Shown one piece after another: positions 42,988-52,339 of a DNA stretch of 64,000 bases. Origin of the DNA: Arthrobacter gallicola (GTDB taxonomy: Bacteria; Actinomycetota; Actinomycetes; Actinomycetales; Micrococcaceae); contig NZ_JACSQD010000006.1 of the NCBI RefSeq assembly GCF_014836775.1, forward strand, positions 248,001 through 312,000, written 5' to 3'. The notes beneath the pieces were generated by a model that saw only the letters and a program-made list of their open reading frames with translations, was not told the DNA's origin and made no database searches. The translations under genes and the position numbers were made by a program. The first letter of the stretch is position 1. Every line of letters begins with the position of its first letter.

Positions 42988-43336
42988 GGGAGAAGCCTAC
43001 TCAGGTTCCAGCACGTAACAGACACCAAAGCCATTCCGAAGAATGGGAGTATGAGGAAGCAATAATGTCCGAAGGGTTGCAGTTTTCCCTGACCCGTGTT
43101 ATGCCTCCTAGTGCACGGGAGACGTCAATGGGTGACGCCGCGCCGACATCTCACAAACGATTAGGTTACCCACGTGCCCCGAAGAAGCCCCTCGGCGCTG
43201 ACACATCAGCTTTATCCGCGGAGCATAGCCTTCCCAGCTCCCGTTGCCCCAATCCCGATGAGTGATATAGGCTACACCGAAACATTCAGGGACCATGGGG
43301 GAATCAATTGTTAGGCGTCACTGAACTCATGACGGC
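42988..43336. other. Intergenic region of the island
   Basis: Promoters for the divergent two-TM protein and kinase genes should lie here. A 66-codon open frame at 43065–43265 (+), preceded by a GAGGAAG element, has no recognisable features, and an overlapping 62-codon frame exists on the other strand. I do not support either as a gene. No repeats were noticed. Confidence 0.3.
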
Positions 43337-44161
43337 ATGCTAAGCGCCCCACGACATGATCCAGCGGCCGTCGCTGCTGCTTTGGGAGTGACTGACGCTC
43401 TCTTCTTGGGTGGGGGAACGTTCGGGGACACATGGCGTGTGGGCGATCAGGCTATAAAAGTCATATGCGTCGATGGATATCCGCCCGAACGTGTAGCACG
43501 CGAGGTAAATGGCTTGTCTCGTGTAAACAGTCAATATGTCGTTCGACTGCACAAAGCCGACAAAATCGTCCTTGAGGGAAGTGTCCGTCCAGCCCTTTAC
43601 TTCGAGTACGTCGAGGGTGGGGACATCCAGGACAGAATTGAAAGAGCCCAACGGCCGACGCCTGCAGAGACTGAAGCGCTCCTCGCCGGCATGTTGACCG
43701 CCGTGCGCGATCTCCACGCCGCCGATGGGACTATTCATAGAGACATAAAACCCGCCAATATTGCCCTTCGGAATGGCAATTGGGAAGCACCTGTACTTCT
43801 TGATCTCGGTCTCGCTAAATCAGCAACGGAAACGACGTTGACTCTCTATCCCGGCGCTGTGGGCACGCCGCCCTATATGTCGCCCGAACAGCTCAAGGGG
43901 AAACGGGCCCGAAAAGCCTCCGACCTATTCTCAGTCGGCGTGACTGTACGGCATGCCTATGCAGGTGTTCACCCCTTCTACGACCCCACCTTGGACTACA
44001 CGTACGACGAGGCGGTGGAACGTGTAAAGGCAGGTCCGCTCCCCTTACCTGGTGAACTTCCCGAGAACATTCAAAACGTCCTTGACCTCTTGGTCAGCGA
44101 GGCACAGTTTGAGCGCGGCAGCGCCACAAGTAATCTGCGACGGATGGGGATCGAAGCATGA
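43337..44161 (+). CDS. Serine/threonine protein kinase (island gene)
   Basis: A 274-residue Hanks-type kinase with no membrane segment. It shows a glycine-loop-like 'LGGGTFGDTW', the ATP lysine in 'QAIKVICVDG', the catalytic loop HRDIKPANIALR, the metal motif DLGLAK (DLG for DFG) and 'GTPPYMSPEQL'. All catalytic residues appear present. It contains only the kinase domain and no sensor. Its stop overlaps the next gene's start by 4 nt, so the two proteins should be made together and the partner may be its substrate or effector. Codon use is unlike the GC-rich flanks. Confidence 0.9.
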   Translation: MLSAPRHDPAAVAAALGVTDALFLGGGTFGDTWRVGDQAIKVICVDGYPPERVAREVNGLSRVNSQYVVRLHKADKIVLEGSVRPALYFEYVEGGDIQDRIERAQRPTPAETEALLAGMLTAVRDLHAADGTIHRDIKPANIALRNGNWEAPVLLDLGLAKSATETTLTLYPGAVGTPPYMSPEQLKGKRARKASDLFSVGVTVRHAYAGVHPFYDPTLDYTYDEAVERVKAGPLPLPGELPENIQNVLDLLVSEAQFERGSATSNLRRMGIEA

Positions 44162-45558
44162 CCAGCCAATGGGACGACGAAGAGAACGGCGACCTATTTG
44201 ATTGGGCTGAGATGACGGCGGCTTCCCGGGACGCAGAACAGGAAGCTGAGGCAGTGCGCCAGCTTTCCTCCACACATGGCCCCGCGGTGTCTGCCCCGAT
44301 GCCAGGCGGCGAAGGTTCCCTCATTGTGCAGGGCCCGGGAGCGGGAACAACAGTCATAGCTAGCCCGGACGAAGTGTCGGGTCTATCTGATGTCCCCTAC
44401 ACCCTCAGAACACGTGACGAAGCTCTCGAACCCGGCACGCCATTGATGATCGTCCACCGCCCTCACCAACGCGGAACCACTATCCCTGGCCTGTTGGGCA
44501 ATCTGTTTGTGGCTACAAACGGAGCCGTGGGTCTCGGAGCGGCTGTTGCTCTGCCCAGTGCGACAGCGCAGTCACATAAAGAGTGGTTGGATAGTTGTAA
44601 GGCAGCTTCCGTGAGAATCGCAGATCCTCATGGCTACCTCTTAGACAGCGACCTTCTTCGAGTAAAGCCAATAAGTGATAGATCACTGCGCTATATGCCT
44701 TACCTGGGGCAGGCTCCGTTCGATGTTAATGAGGTTCTACAAGCTCAAAGAGATGCAGGGGCCAATCTCCTCCTCTCTCCCGGCCGGGCCCTGGATTCGT
44801 CAGATGTTCAACGAACGCTGGATACAGTCTTTGCAGAAGCCGACGAGGCACTCTCAAACCTTGCCGCGAACGAACGGATGGCACTGAACCTAACCATGTC
44901 AGAGCAATGGCTCAGCCGCCCTGCACTGCGTGAGGCCTTGTTTGACCAATTGTTAGACCAGGAACAGTTCGCTGTGTGGTACGTCCGTGTGCAGTGGCCT
45001 TCCGGGTTAAGGGCGTTGCATCAGCCCCTAAGCAGGGACCTTCTGCTTGGGTATAAACGTCTCTCTCAGCTGGCCGAGGACGAGGATCGAGTTCTTTTAC
45101 TCCCACAAACCGGTCTCACGGGATGGCTGCAACTAGCCTTCGGTTCATCCGGCTTCGGCGCTGGCCCTTTTGGAGCAGGTCAAGCGTTCAAGGAACACAG
45201 CCAAGGCGGTGGTGGCGGTCAGGAACCGGTGGCGCGTTATTTCGAGCCGACCCTTCTGCACTCGGTGGAAAAAACTGTGCACGACGCTATGAGCAGACAC
45301 GATGATTATGTTGCGTGCGACTGCCCCTACTGTCCCGCGCTCTTGGCGTCGAACACAGCAGTATGGAATCACGAGCTCGCGCGGCTTCACCACCTGTATT
45401 CCATGGGGAAACTTGCAGGTCTGGGAACGCTAACCGGCCGGTCCTTGTCGTCCGCAGTGCGCAGAACTGTCAGAGCTGCCACAGCGGCCGCAGGCTCCCA
45501 GCCTCTTGCTGGCATCAGCTCGCCCCAGCACCTACCAGTCTGGGATCAGCTCCTGTAG
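44158..45558 (+). CDS. Unknown protein with TGT-like zinc motif, coupled to the kinase
   Basis: A 466-residue protein of no family I can name. After an acidic N-terminus come strand/helix alternations that look like a TIM barrel ('AQRDAGANLLLSPGRALDSS', 'MALNLTMSEQWLSRPALREA', 'FAVWYVRVQWPS', 'RVLLLPQTGLTGWLQLAFGS'). Then comes 'CDCPYC…ARLHHLYSM'. This C-x-C-x2-C followed by His about 20 residues later resembles the zinc site of tRNA-guanine transglycosylases and DpdA-type enzymes. The catalytic aspartates of that family were not identified. It is translationally coupled to the kinase, and its 3' end overlaps the convergent nuclease-like gene by 44 nt. Confidence 0.75.
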   Translation: MTSQWDDEENGDLFDWAEMTAASRDAEQEAEAVRQLSSTHGPAVSAPMPGGEGSLIVQGPGAGTTVIASPDEVSGLSDVPYTLRTRDEALEPGTPLMIVHRPHQRGTTIPGLLGNLFVATNGAVGLGAAVALPSATAQSHKEWLDSCKAASVRIADPHGYLLDSDLLRVKPISDRSLRYMPYLGQAPFDVNEVLQAQRDAGANLLLSPGRALDSSDVQRTLDTVFAEADEALSNLAANERMALNLTMSEQWLSRPALREALFDQLLDQEQFAVWYVRVQWPSGLRALHQPLSRDLLLGYKRLSQLAEDEDRVLLLPQTGLTGWLQLAFGSSGFGAGPFGAGQAFKEHSQGGGGGQEPVARYFEPTLLHSVEKTVHDAMSRHDDYVACDCPYCPALLASNTAVWNHELARLHHLYSMGKLAGLGTLTGRSLSSAVRRTVRAATAAAGSQPLAGISSPQHLPVWDQLL

Positions 45559-46297
45559 ATGCTACAAGCCTGTTCCCGAATACCTTCTGCAACGGTCCGG
45601 AAACCTCACCTCGGAGGTGTAGAGCGACCCCTCGTTCCACCAACAACTCTCTGTCCGCTGCGCGTGGACGCGAAACCTCGGGGGAAAGTACGCGGTCGAC
45701 CGAACCCGACACTGAAACTGTCAACAAGCCCACACCATACGTGCGGAACCATTCTGGATAGCGGGCTGCAGTTACCGCGGCGTGAGAATCGAGTGCAACC
45801 CAGGATGCGTCTGAGACAGATGTGTGACGCGACGCCTGCGCAACGGCTCGTCTCCAATCACGCAGCTTAGCCTCGATGGTGACGACACGGTGGGCCAAGG
45901 ACCGGTATCTGTAGGCTGGTCCCCAGCAGTTTCCATCGACGTTGAGGTGCTTGGAGTCTACGAGCCGGGGCAAGATCGTCCTCTTCAGATGAGAGGCGCT
46001 TACTCCGACGCTGCTCGCTAGACTCTCCGCGGTCCACCGTTGTGTGGACGGGGCAGAAGCCATGGCCAGCAACACTCGTACGTCGGTTGGCTCAGACAGA
46101 ACTTCAGTTCCGCTCCGCTCCGCCATAGCCGTCTCGTCTAATTCGAGAAGCACGATATCCGGCACACCTGCGGCGCAGGGGATTTCGAAAAGGACCAGAG
46201 GCGTCTCGGCCAGAAGGGTAGACGCCGCAGCAATCGGAGCAAGCATGTCAGCTTCCACGCGAAAACGGTCAGTCCGCCCTTCTTTCGATACACTCAT
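45515..46297 (-). CDS. PD-(D/E)XK nuclease-like protein with inserted winged helix
   Basis: A 260-residue protein. 'EIPCAAGVPDIVLLELDE' (about residues 38–55) and 'VVTIEAKLRDWRRAVAQASR' (about 138–157) fit the Asp and ExK strands of a restriction-endonuclease fold, and 'VALD' follows as in such proteins. Between the two lies a helix-turn-helix/winged segment ('WTAESLASSVGVSASHLKRT'). It may bind and cut, or just bind, DNA or RNA. It runs against the kinase/TGT-like pair and overlaps it by 44 nt. Its 5' end is about 290 nt from the Jet operon. Confidence 0.68.
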   Translation of the reverse strand: MSVSKEGRTDRFRVEADMLAPIAAASTLLAETPLVLFEIPCAAGVPDIVLLELDETAMAERSGTEVLSEPTDVRVLLAMASAPSTQRWTAESLASSVGVSASHLKRTILPRLVDSKHLNVDGNCWGPAYRYRSLAHRVVTIEAKLRDWRRAVAQASRHTSVSDASWVALDSHAAVTAARYPEWFRTYGVGLLTVSVSGSVDRVLSPEVSRPRAADRELLVERGVALHLRGEVSGPLQKVFGNRLVASTGADPRLVGAGAS

Positions 46298-46591
46298 GCT
46301 CTCACCTTAACTGTCTTTGCATCGTTCGCTCGGCTCTGCACGACCAGACATTGTGAGAAGCGATGATTAAGCGTATTCAACTCACTCAAACGGCGCATTG
46401 AACAGTCCAGCAGAGTGTCTGGGGAGCTGGAACCAAACCGAAGCAGGATGCCCCAGAAGGCAATCCGCCCAAGGACACCCTCCCCCCTTCTTGGATGCAC
46501 CTGGATCAACCGCGCGCGCCTTCCCTACCTCCGCCTCAGCTAAAATCAGACAGGCCCGTTTTACCCCTTCGTTCCGGGCGGAAAGCGCAGC

Positions 46592-48058
46592 ATGTCCTTC
46601 ACAGAAAACGCCGTAGCCCGCTGGGCGGAGCTGCAGCGGCTACAGGCCTCGCCCGGCTGGAAACTCACCAACGCGAACCCCTGGGTCCTGGCCCTGTTCC
46701 GCGAGGCCTTCACCCGCGCCCGCCCGCGCATCCCCCTGGACGAATTCCACGGCCTCACCGACTCCTTCCTGCAGCAGCTTCGGCTCAACGGGCAGAGCCT
46801 GCGCGAAGACTGGACCGGCAAGAACTACGCCGATGACTGGGTGGCCCGCCGCTTCCTGGCCCGCCCCCGCGCCGACGGCCGTTTCGTCTACGAACTCACC
46901 GAACCCGCCGTCCGGTTCCTCTCCTACCTGGACGGCTTCACCGGGGACACCACCAGCCTGAACTCCTCCCGCCTGAACACCCTGCTCTCCAGCGTGGAAA
47001 CCCTGGCGCACGAATCCAATCCGGACCCGGAAGCACGCATCGCCGTCCTCGAAGAAGAGATCGCCCGCCGCGAAGACCTCATCCGGTCCCTCCGCGCCGG
47101 AGACGCACCCCCGCCCCTGGACAACGACACCGCCATCGAAGCCGCCCGCGACATCCTTGACCTCGCCGCCGCCCTGCCCGCTGACTTCAAGCGCATGCGC
47201 GACGGCCTCGAAAAGATGCTGCACACCCTGCGCCAGGAAATGGTCGAATCGCAGGCCTCGAAGGGCCTGACCATGGGCGAAATCCTGGAAGCGGACAAAC
47301 GCCTGCGCAGCACCAGCGAAGGCCGCACCTACGAAGGCTTCACCGCCTTCCTGAACGACGCCGACCAGCAGGGACGCTTCCGGCACGCCATCGCGCAGGT
47401 CCTGGAACGCGACTTTGCCGACGCCATGACCCCCGGCGACCGGCAGGCCCTGTACCGGATGATCAGCGACATGCGCGAACAGGCCGCCGAAATCCAGCGG
47501 ATCTACGGCCGGCTCTCCGAATCCCTGCACACCTACGTCCAGAGCGACGAGTACCGGGAATCGGTCCAGCTGCGCAAACTCATCCGCGCCGCCGAAACCG
47601 CCATCCACAAGGCACCGCGCGGTCGCCGCCGCGCCGCCGTCGTCCCCGCGCCGCGGCTCTACGCGTCCGCGTTCGAATCGCTCAGCATGGTCCGCACGTA
47701 CGATCCCGCCGAGCACGCCGCACCGCGGAAGCTGCCCGAACCGCCGTCGTTCACCGAAGCGGATATCCACCGCGCCGCACGCACACCCAAGGCCGACCGC
47801 CGCGTGCTGCGCGACGCGATCACCCGGGCCGGCAGCCGCCGCGGCCGCGCCACCGTCGCGGAAATCTTCGCCGAGCTGCCCGCCGAACACCGCCACCTCA
47901 ACAGCATCCGCGCGCTCCTCGCTTCCGCCGTTCCCACCGAGGGCAGCAACGGAACGACGGCGGCAGCCAGCGAATCCATCCCGTTCCTCCAGATCGACGG
48001 CAGTACCCGCACCGCAGTGCTGCCCGTCCTCACCGTCGCCGAAAGCCCCCAGCCATGA
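46592..48058 (+). CDS. jetA: JetA/MksF (DUF3375), kleisin of a Wadjet/MksBEF condensin
   Basis: A 488-residue DUF3375 protein, the kleisin-like subunit of bacterial Wadjet/MksBEF(G) complexes. It starts 'MSFTENAVARWAELQRLQAS', has helical middle regions ('ALPADFKRMRDGLEKMLHTL') and ends in a winged-helix-like region ('AGSRRGRATVAEIFAELPAE'). It bridges the two ATPase heads of JetC and recruits JetB. The ATG at 46592 follows GGAAAG. It overlaps jetB by 4 nt (ATGA). GC content returns sharply to the chromosomal level here after the AT-richer island. Confidence 0.93.
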   Translation: MSFTENAVARWAELQRLQASPGWKLTNANPWVLALFREAFTRARPRIPLDEFHGLTDSFLQQLRLNGQSLREDWTGKNYADDWVARRFLARPRADGRFVYELTEPAVRFLSYLDGFTGDTTSLNSSRLNTLLSSVETLAHESNPDPEARIAVLEEEIARREDLIRSLRAGDAPPPLDNDTAIEAARDILDLAAALPADFKRMRDGLEKMLHTLRQEMVESQASKGLTMGEILEADKRLRSTSEGRTYEGFTAFLNDADQQGRFRHAIAQVLERDFADAMTPGDRQALYRMISDMREQAAEIQRIYGRLSESLHTYVQSDEYRESVQLRKLIRAAETAIHKAPRGRRRAAVVPAPRLYASAFESLSMVRTYDPAEHAAPRKLPEPPSFTEADIHRAARTPKADRRVLRDAITRAGSRRGRATVAEIFAELPAEHRHLNSIRALLASAVPTEGSNGTTAAASESIPFLQIDGSTRTAVLPVLTVAESPQP

Positions 48059-48825
48059 CCGAAAACCCCACCGCCGAAACCGAAGCGTACGACGAGCTCG
48101 ACGAGGACGCTCAGTTTGACGACTACCCCCAGCCCGCCCGCGACGTCCTCATCGACGGCCCGGAACTGTTCCCCGGGGACACCGGTACCCTGCCCCTGAA
48201 GCTGCGCCAGGCCCTCATCCGGCTGCTGCGCGGCCCCTACCTGGACGCCAACTCCTCCGACAACGTCTACAACACCGTCGTGGATAACCAGGAGCAGCTG
48301 CGCGTCCGGCTCAGCGAACTGTTCCTGGAACTGGTCGTGGACGAGGACCACAAGGTCGCACTGCTGCGCCCGGTCGAGATGGCCGAACCGCACACCACCG
48401 CCCTGCAGCGCCAGCGCGAAATGACCCGCGAGGAAACCCTGCTGCTGCTGCGCATGCGCCTGGTCCTGGACCGCCACTCGGGCACCGGCAACGAAGCCAC
48501 CATCGCCCGGCAGGACATTCTCGACGTCCTCGAGCAGTACGTGGACCCGCAGGCACACGACGCCAAGGGCGTGGAAGACCTGGCCGACGCCGCCATCCGC
48601 AAGCTCGTCACCGAACGCCGGCTGCTGCTGCCCACCGAGCTGGACGACGTCTGGGTCATCTCCAACGCCCTGCCGCTGGCCCTGCCGTACGAGCACATCG
48701 GCGACATCATCACCTACATGAACTCGCTGACCGAGGCCCCGGCGGAACAGGACACTGCTGAAAACGCTGAGCCCGCCGAAGACGCAGTCACTGAAACAGA
48801 GCACGACGGCGAGGAGCCGGCATGA
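48055..48825 (+). CDS. jetB: JetB/MksE (DUF4194), kite subunit
   Basis: A 256-residue DUF4194 protein, the MukE/MksE-like winged-helix subunit that binds the kleisin. The core includes 'LPLKLRQALIRLLRGPYLDA', 'MTREETLLLLRMRLVLDRHS' and 'LTERRLLLP'-like text near 'LVTERRLLLPTELDDVWVIS'. Both termini are acidic and low in complexity. It overlaps jetA and jetC by 4 nt each, giving a tightly coupled operon of fixed stoichiometry. Confidence 0.92.
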   Translation: MTENPTAETEAYDELDEDAQFDDYPQPARDVLIDGPELFPGDTGTLPLKLRQALIRLLRGPYLDANSSDNVYNTVVDNQEQLRVRLSELFLELVVDEDHKVALLRPVEMAEPHTTALQRQREMTREETLLLLRMRLVLDRHSGTGNEATIARQDILDVLEQYVDPQAHDAKGVEDLADAAIRKLVTERRLLLPTELDDVWVISNALPLALPYEHIGDIITYMNSLTEAPAEQDTAENAEPAEDAVTETEHDGEEPA

Positions 48826-51800
48826 GCATCGAAACCACCCTTCCCATGGGGGACCTGATCAACCCCGGCCAGAACCGGCTCTCCCGGATCCAGATCGTGA
48901 ACTGGGGAACGTTCGACGGCGCGCACACCATCCACGTGGACCGCGCCGGCACGCTGCTCACCGGTGACTCCGGCGTCGGCAAGTCCACCATCTTCGACGC
49001 GATCCTGCAGGTCATGGACGCCCGTCCCAAGATGAATGAGGCAGCCCAGAACAACGGCGGCACCGCAGCCGAGGAAAAGCGCACCGCCTTCTCCTACATG
49101 CGCGGCCGGCTCGGCACCCAGGGCATGGAAGCCGGCGACGGCACCGCCTACCAGCGCCCCGGCGCCACCTGGTCCGCCGTCTGCCTCACCTTCGACAACG
49201 GACTGGGCCAAATCACCAGCCTGTCCGTGCTCATGGACCTGCCCGCGACCGGCACCGAACACCACGTCGGCCGGTTCTACGCCGTGCACAACCGTCCACT
49301 GGACATCACCTCCCTCGAAACCGGCATGCGCGGCCGGTTCACCAAGGGTGCCCTGGAATCCCTGCTGCCGGGCGCGCAGATCTTCGATTCGCACAAACTC
49401 TTCGCCGAGCGGTACCGCACCGCCCTGGGTGTGGAGGACGAGAAGGCGTTCGGCCTGCTGCGCATTCTGCAGACCGGCAAGGGCCTGGGCGGCACGGTCA
49501 ACGACTTCTTCCGCAACCACGTCCTGGACACCCCCAAAACCCTCACCGCCGCCGACGAGGCCGTGGAGGACTTCAGCCACCTGCGCAGCATCCGCCGCCA
49601 GCTCGAACGTGCCCGCCAGCAGCGCGACCACCTGGCCAACGTCCCGGACCAGCACCGCCTGTTCCTCACCACCAAGGCCGAACTGGACCGCGTCCGAGCC
49701 CTCACCGCCGACGGCCTGCCCGCCTACCGCCGTCGTCTGGCGCTGGCCAGCCACGAACGCGACGTCGACCGACTCACCTCCGCCGCCGCCACCGGCCGCG
49801 AGGCGCTGAAGGCCGCCGAGAAGCAGCGCACCAAGCTCAAGAAGCAGGTCGCCGAGCTCACCGCCCGCTACACGCAGGAGGGCGGCGGCGCGATCGCCAC
49901 CCTGGAACGCGAAGTCGCCGCAGCACAGGCGCAGCTGGTTTCCCGTGAAACCGTAGAGAACGCGTTCCGCGCCGACCTGCGCGCCGCCGGCATCGACACG
50001 GACCTCTCCCCCGCCGGGCTGGTCACCGCCCGCAGCCGCGCCAATGAGCTGATCAAGACCCTGAACGCCGACGTCGACGCCGCCCGCGAGCGCAGCTCCG
50101 ACGCGCACGGCGAGGCGTGGGCCCTGAAGGGTTCCATCGCGAAGCTGGAAACCGAGATCGCGTCCTTCCGCCGCCGGCGCAGCAACATCCGCCCGGAAAG
50201 CCTGGAACAGCGTGCCCGGATCTGTGAAGCCACCGGCATCGACGAGGCCGAGATGCCCTTTGCCGGCGAACTGATCGACGTTCCGGCCGAACACACGCAG
50301 TGGCGGGCCGCCGCCGAACGGGTGCTCCGCCCGCTCTCCACCGCCCTGCTGGTTCCCGGTGAGCACATGGCCGCCGTCACCCGCTACCTCAGCGAAACCA
50401 ACCTGCGCGGGTTCCTGCGCTGCATCGACGTCAGCATTCCGGTGGACGGTCCGTCCGAGCCCGGGCCGCGTGACCTGATCACCAGGCTCAGCACCTACGA
50501 CTCCGCCATGGGCGACTGGGTGGCCCGGAAGATCACCGCGCACTACGACTTCGAATGCGTCGAAAACCCGGACGATCTCGCATACGTGTCCCGCGGCGTC
50601 AGCCTGGGCGGTGCCGTGAAGCGGAACTCCTCCACCACGGAGAAGGACGACCGGCACACCAAGGCCTCGGACCACGTGCTGGGCTTCGACAACAAGGACA
50701 AGATCGCCGCCCTCGCCGCGGAACTGCTCGCCCTGCGCGCCAGTTTCGAAGAGGCCGACGTCGTCTCCCGCAAGCACGCCTCGGAGCAGGACGACCTGAT
50801 CCGCCGGCTCGCCGCCGTCCGCAAGGTCGCCGCGGACACCCGGGACTTCGAGGAAATCAGCGCCGAGGAGCAGCGCGCCGCGGTGACTGCCGCCGTCGAG
50901 CGCCTGGATTCGGCCCGCGATGCCAACGCTGACCTGGAGCAGATCCGTTTCGAGCTGGACACCGCCGAGCTGGACCTGACCGCCGCGACCGAGAAGATCG
51001 GTGTGCTCAAGGGCGACCTGGCCCGGCTCGAGGCCGAGCTGACCGCCGCCACCGAACGCCGGGACACGCTGGCCGGCCGCGGCCCGGATGCCCTGGCGGA
51101 GGACCTGCGCGCGCAGCTCGATGAGCTGTTCGCCCCCTTCGGTGAGATCACCGACGTCGTGCACCTGAACGACGCCGCCGGGCAGGTGGAGCGGAACCTG
51201 CTCACCGACGCCGCGCGGCTGGACAAGACGCTGCTGGAAACCCGCACCCGGCTGGAGCGCACGTTCGAGACGTACAGCGACAAGTGGGGCTCGGACTTCG
51301 GCACCGGCGTGGACTCCGCCGAAGAGTACGTGCGCCGGTACGAGGACATTGTCACCGAGGGCCTGCCGCAGCACGAGGCGGAGTTCCGCGAATACTTCAA
51401 CAACCGCACCTACGAGCGGTTCAGCGACCTGCTGCAGCTGCTCGATGAGGAACGCCGCAGCATCTCCTCCCGCCTGCTGCCGCTGAACTCCGTGCTGCGC
51501 CGCGTGCCGTACCACGTGGACAGCAACCTGGAGATCGAGGTGAAAACCACCGTCCCGGACGACGCGCACAAGTTCCGCATGGAGCTGAAGAACGCCCTGC
51601 CGATGATGGGCGTGCGGCAGGACAAGGCGGACATGGACGCCCGCTACGCCGCGCTCGAGGGCCTGGTGGAGAAGCTGAAGGACCCGCAGGAGCGCCGCTG
51701 GCGGGCCGAGGTCCTGGACGTCCGCGCGCACGTGACCATCACCTGCACCAACAAGCTCGCGAACGGGCAGTCGTTCACCAACCTGCAGGCGTCGCTGATG

Positions 51801-52148
51801 TCCGGCGGCGAGGGGCAGCGGTTCACGGCGTTCATCATGGCGTCGGCGCTGGCGTACCAGCTGGGCATCGTGTCCCAGGGCTTCAGCACCTACGGCACGG
51901 TAATGATGGATGAGGCGTTCGTGAAGTCGTCGCTGTCCTTCGCCGAGGCGTCCATCAACGCGCTGCACGAGTTCGGCTTCCAGCTGCTGCTCGCCGCTCC
52001 CGAGGACAAGGTGGACTTGTCCCGCTTCCTGGGGTCGGTCACGGAAATCCTGCGCGACGACGCCGCCAACCGGTCCGGCACGCTGGAGCGGGTTCCGGTG
52101 GGGTCGTCTTCTGGGGGCTCGCGGGCTGTGGACATTCTGCTGCGGTAA
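48822..52148 (+). CDS. jetC: JetC/MksB, SMC-like ATPase
   Basis: A 1108-residue SMC/MukB-like ATPase. Walker A is GDSGVGKST (about residue 50), the ABC signature is LMSGGEGQRF (about 990) and Walker B is 'TVMMDEAFVKSS'. The two coiled-coil arms are visible around residues 290–400 and 620–760, with a hinge-like globular part between. It forms the DNA-entrapping dimer of the Wadjet/MksBEF complex, which extrudes DNA loops and, with JetD, restricts plasmids. No jetD follows: after a hairpin, unrelated regulators begin. Confidence 0.94.
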   Translation: MSIETTLPMGDLINPGQNRLSRIQIVNWGTFDGAHTIHVDRAGTLLTGDSGVGKSTIFDAILQVMDARPKMNEAAQNNGGTAAEEKRTAFSYMRGRLGTQGMEAGDGTAYQRPGATWSAVCLTFDNGLGQITSLSVLMDLPATGTEHHVGRFYAVHNRPLDITSLETGMRGRFTKGALESLLPGAQIFDSHKLFAERYRTALGVEDEKAFGLLRILQTGKGLGGTVNDFFRNHVLDTPKTLTAADEAVEDFSHLRSIRRQLERARQQRDHLANVPDQHRLFLTTKAELDRVRALTADGLPAYRRRLALASHERDVDRLTSAAATGREALKAAEKQRTKLKKQVAELTARYTQEGGGAIATLEREVAAAQAQLVSRETVENAFRADLRAAGIDTDLSPAGLVTARSRANELIKTLNADVDAARERSSDAHGEAWALKGSIAKLETEIASFRRRRSNIRPESLEQRARICEATGIDEAEMPFAGELIDVPAEHTQWRAAAERVLRPLSTALLVPGEHMAAVTRYLSETNLRGFLRCIDVSIPVDGPSEPGPRDLITRLSTYDSAMGDWVARKITAHYDFECVENPDDLAYVSRGVSLGGAVKRNSSTTEKDDRHTKASDHVLGFDNKDKIAALAAELLALRASFEEADVVSRKHASEQDDLIRRLAAVRKVAADTRDFEEISAEEQRAAVTAAVERLDSARDANADLEQIRFELDTAELDLTAATEKIGVLKGDLARLEAELTAATERRDTLAGRGPDALAEDLRAQLDELFAPFGEITDVVHLNDAAGQVERNLLTDAARLDKTLLETRTRLERTFETYSDKWGSDFGTGVDSAEEYVRRYEDIVTEGLPQHEAEFREYFNNRTYERFSDLLQLLDEERRSISSRLLPLNSVLRRVPYHVDSNLEIEVKTTVPDDAHKFRMELKNALPMMGVRQDKADMDARYAALEGLVEKLKDPQERRWRAEVLDVRAHVTITCTNKLANGQSFTNLQASLMSGGEGQRFTAFIMASALAYQLGIVSQGFSTYGTVMMDEAFVKSSLSFAEASINALHEFGFQLLLAAPEDKVDLSRFLGSVTEILRDDAANRSGTLERVPVGSSSGGSRAVDILLR

Positions 52149-52159
52149 GGGTTGGGGCT

Positions 52160-52199
52160 GGCCAGGGCGGGCGCCGGCGGGCGGGCGCCCGCCCTGGCC
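52160..52199 (+). terminator. Hairpin after the Jet operon
   Basis: A perfect 16-bp stem (52160–52175 with 52184–52199) with an 8-nt loop lies 11 nt after the jetC stop. It is very GC-rich with no T-run, typical of actinobacterial terminators. It marks the operon end and argues that no jetD was ever part of this transcript. Confidence 0.75.
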
Positions 52200-52339
52200 C
52201 GTCGGCCCATGCCCGTCATTCAACGACGGTGCCAACCCCTCCGTAGCTTGGCACTGTCCACGTCCGCACCTGGGCACCTCGCACCCGGCACCCGCACGCA
52301 CCCGGACACTCTCTGCAGAAAAAACTTCTAGACAAGTGC

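Noticed and set aside
43065..43296. Two overlapping small open frames in the island gap
   Set aside because: Each lies on a different strand with unremarkable composition; neither has domain, signal or membrane features, so neither is supported.
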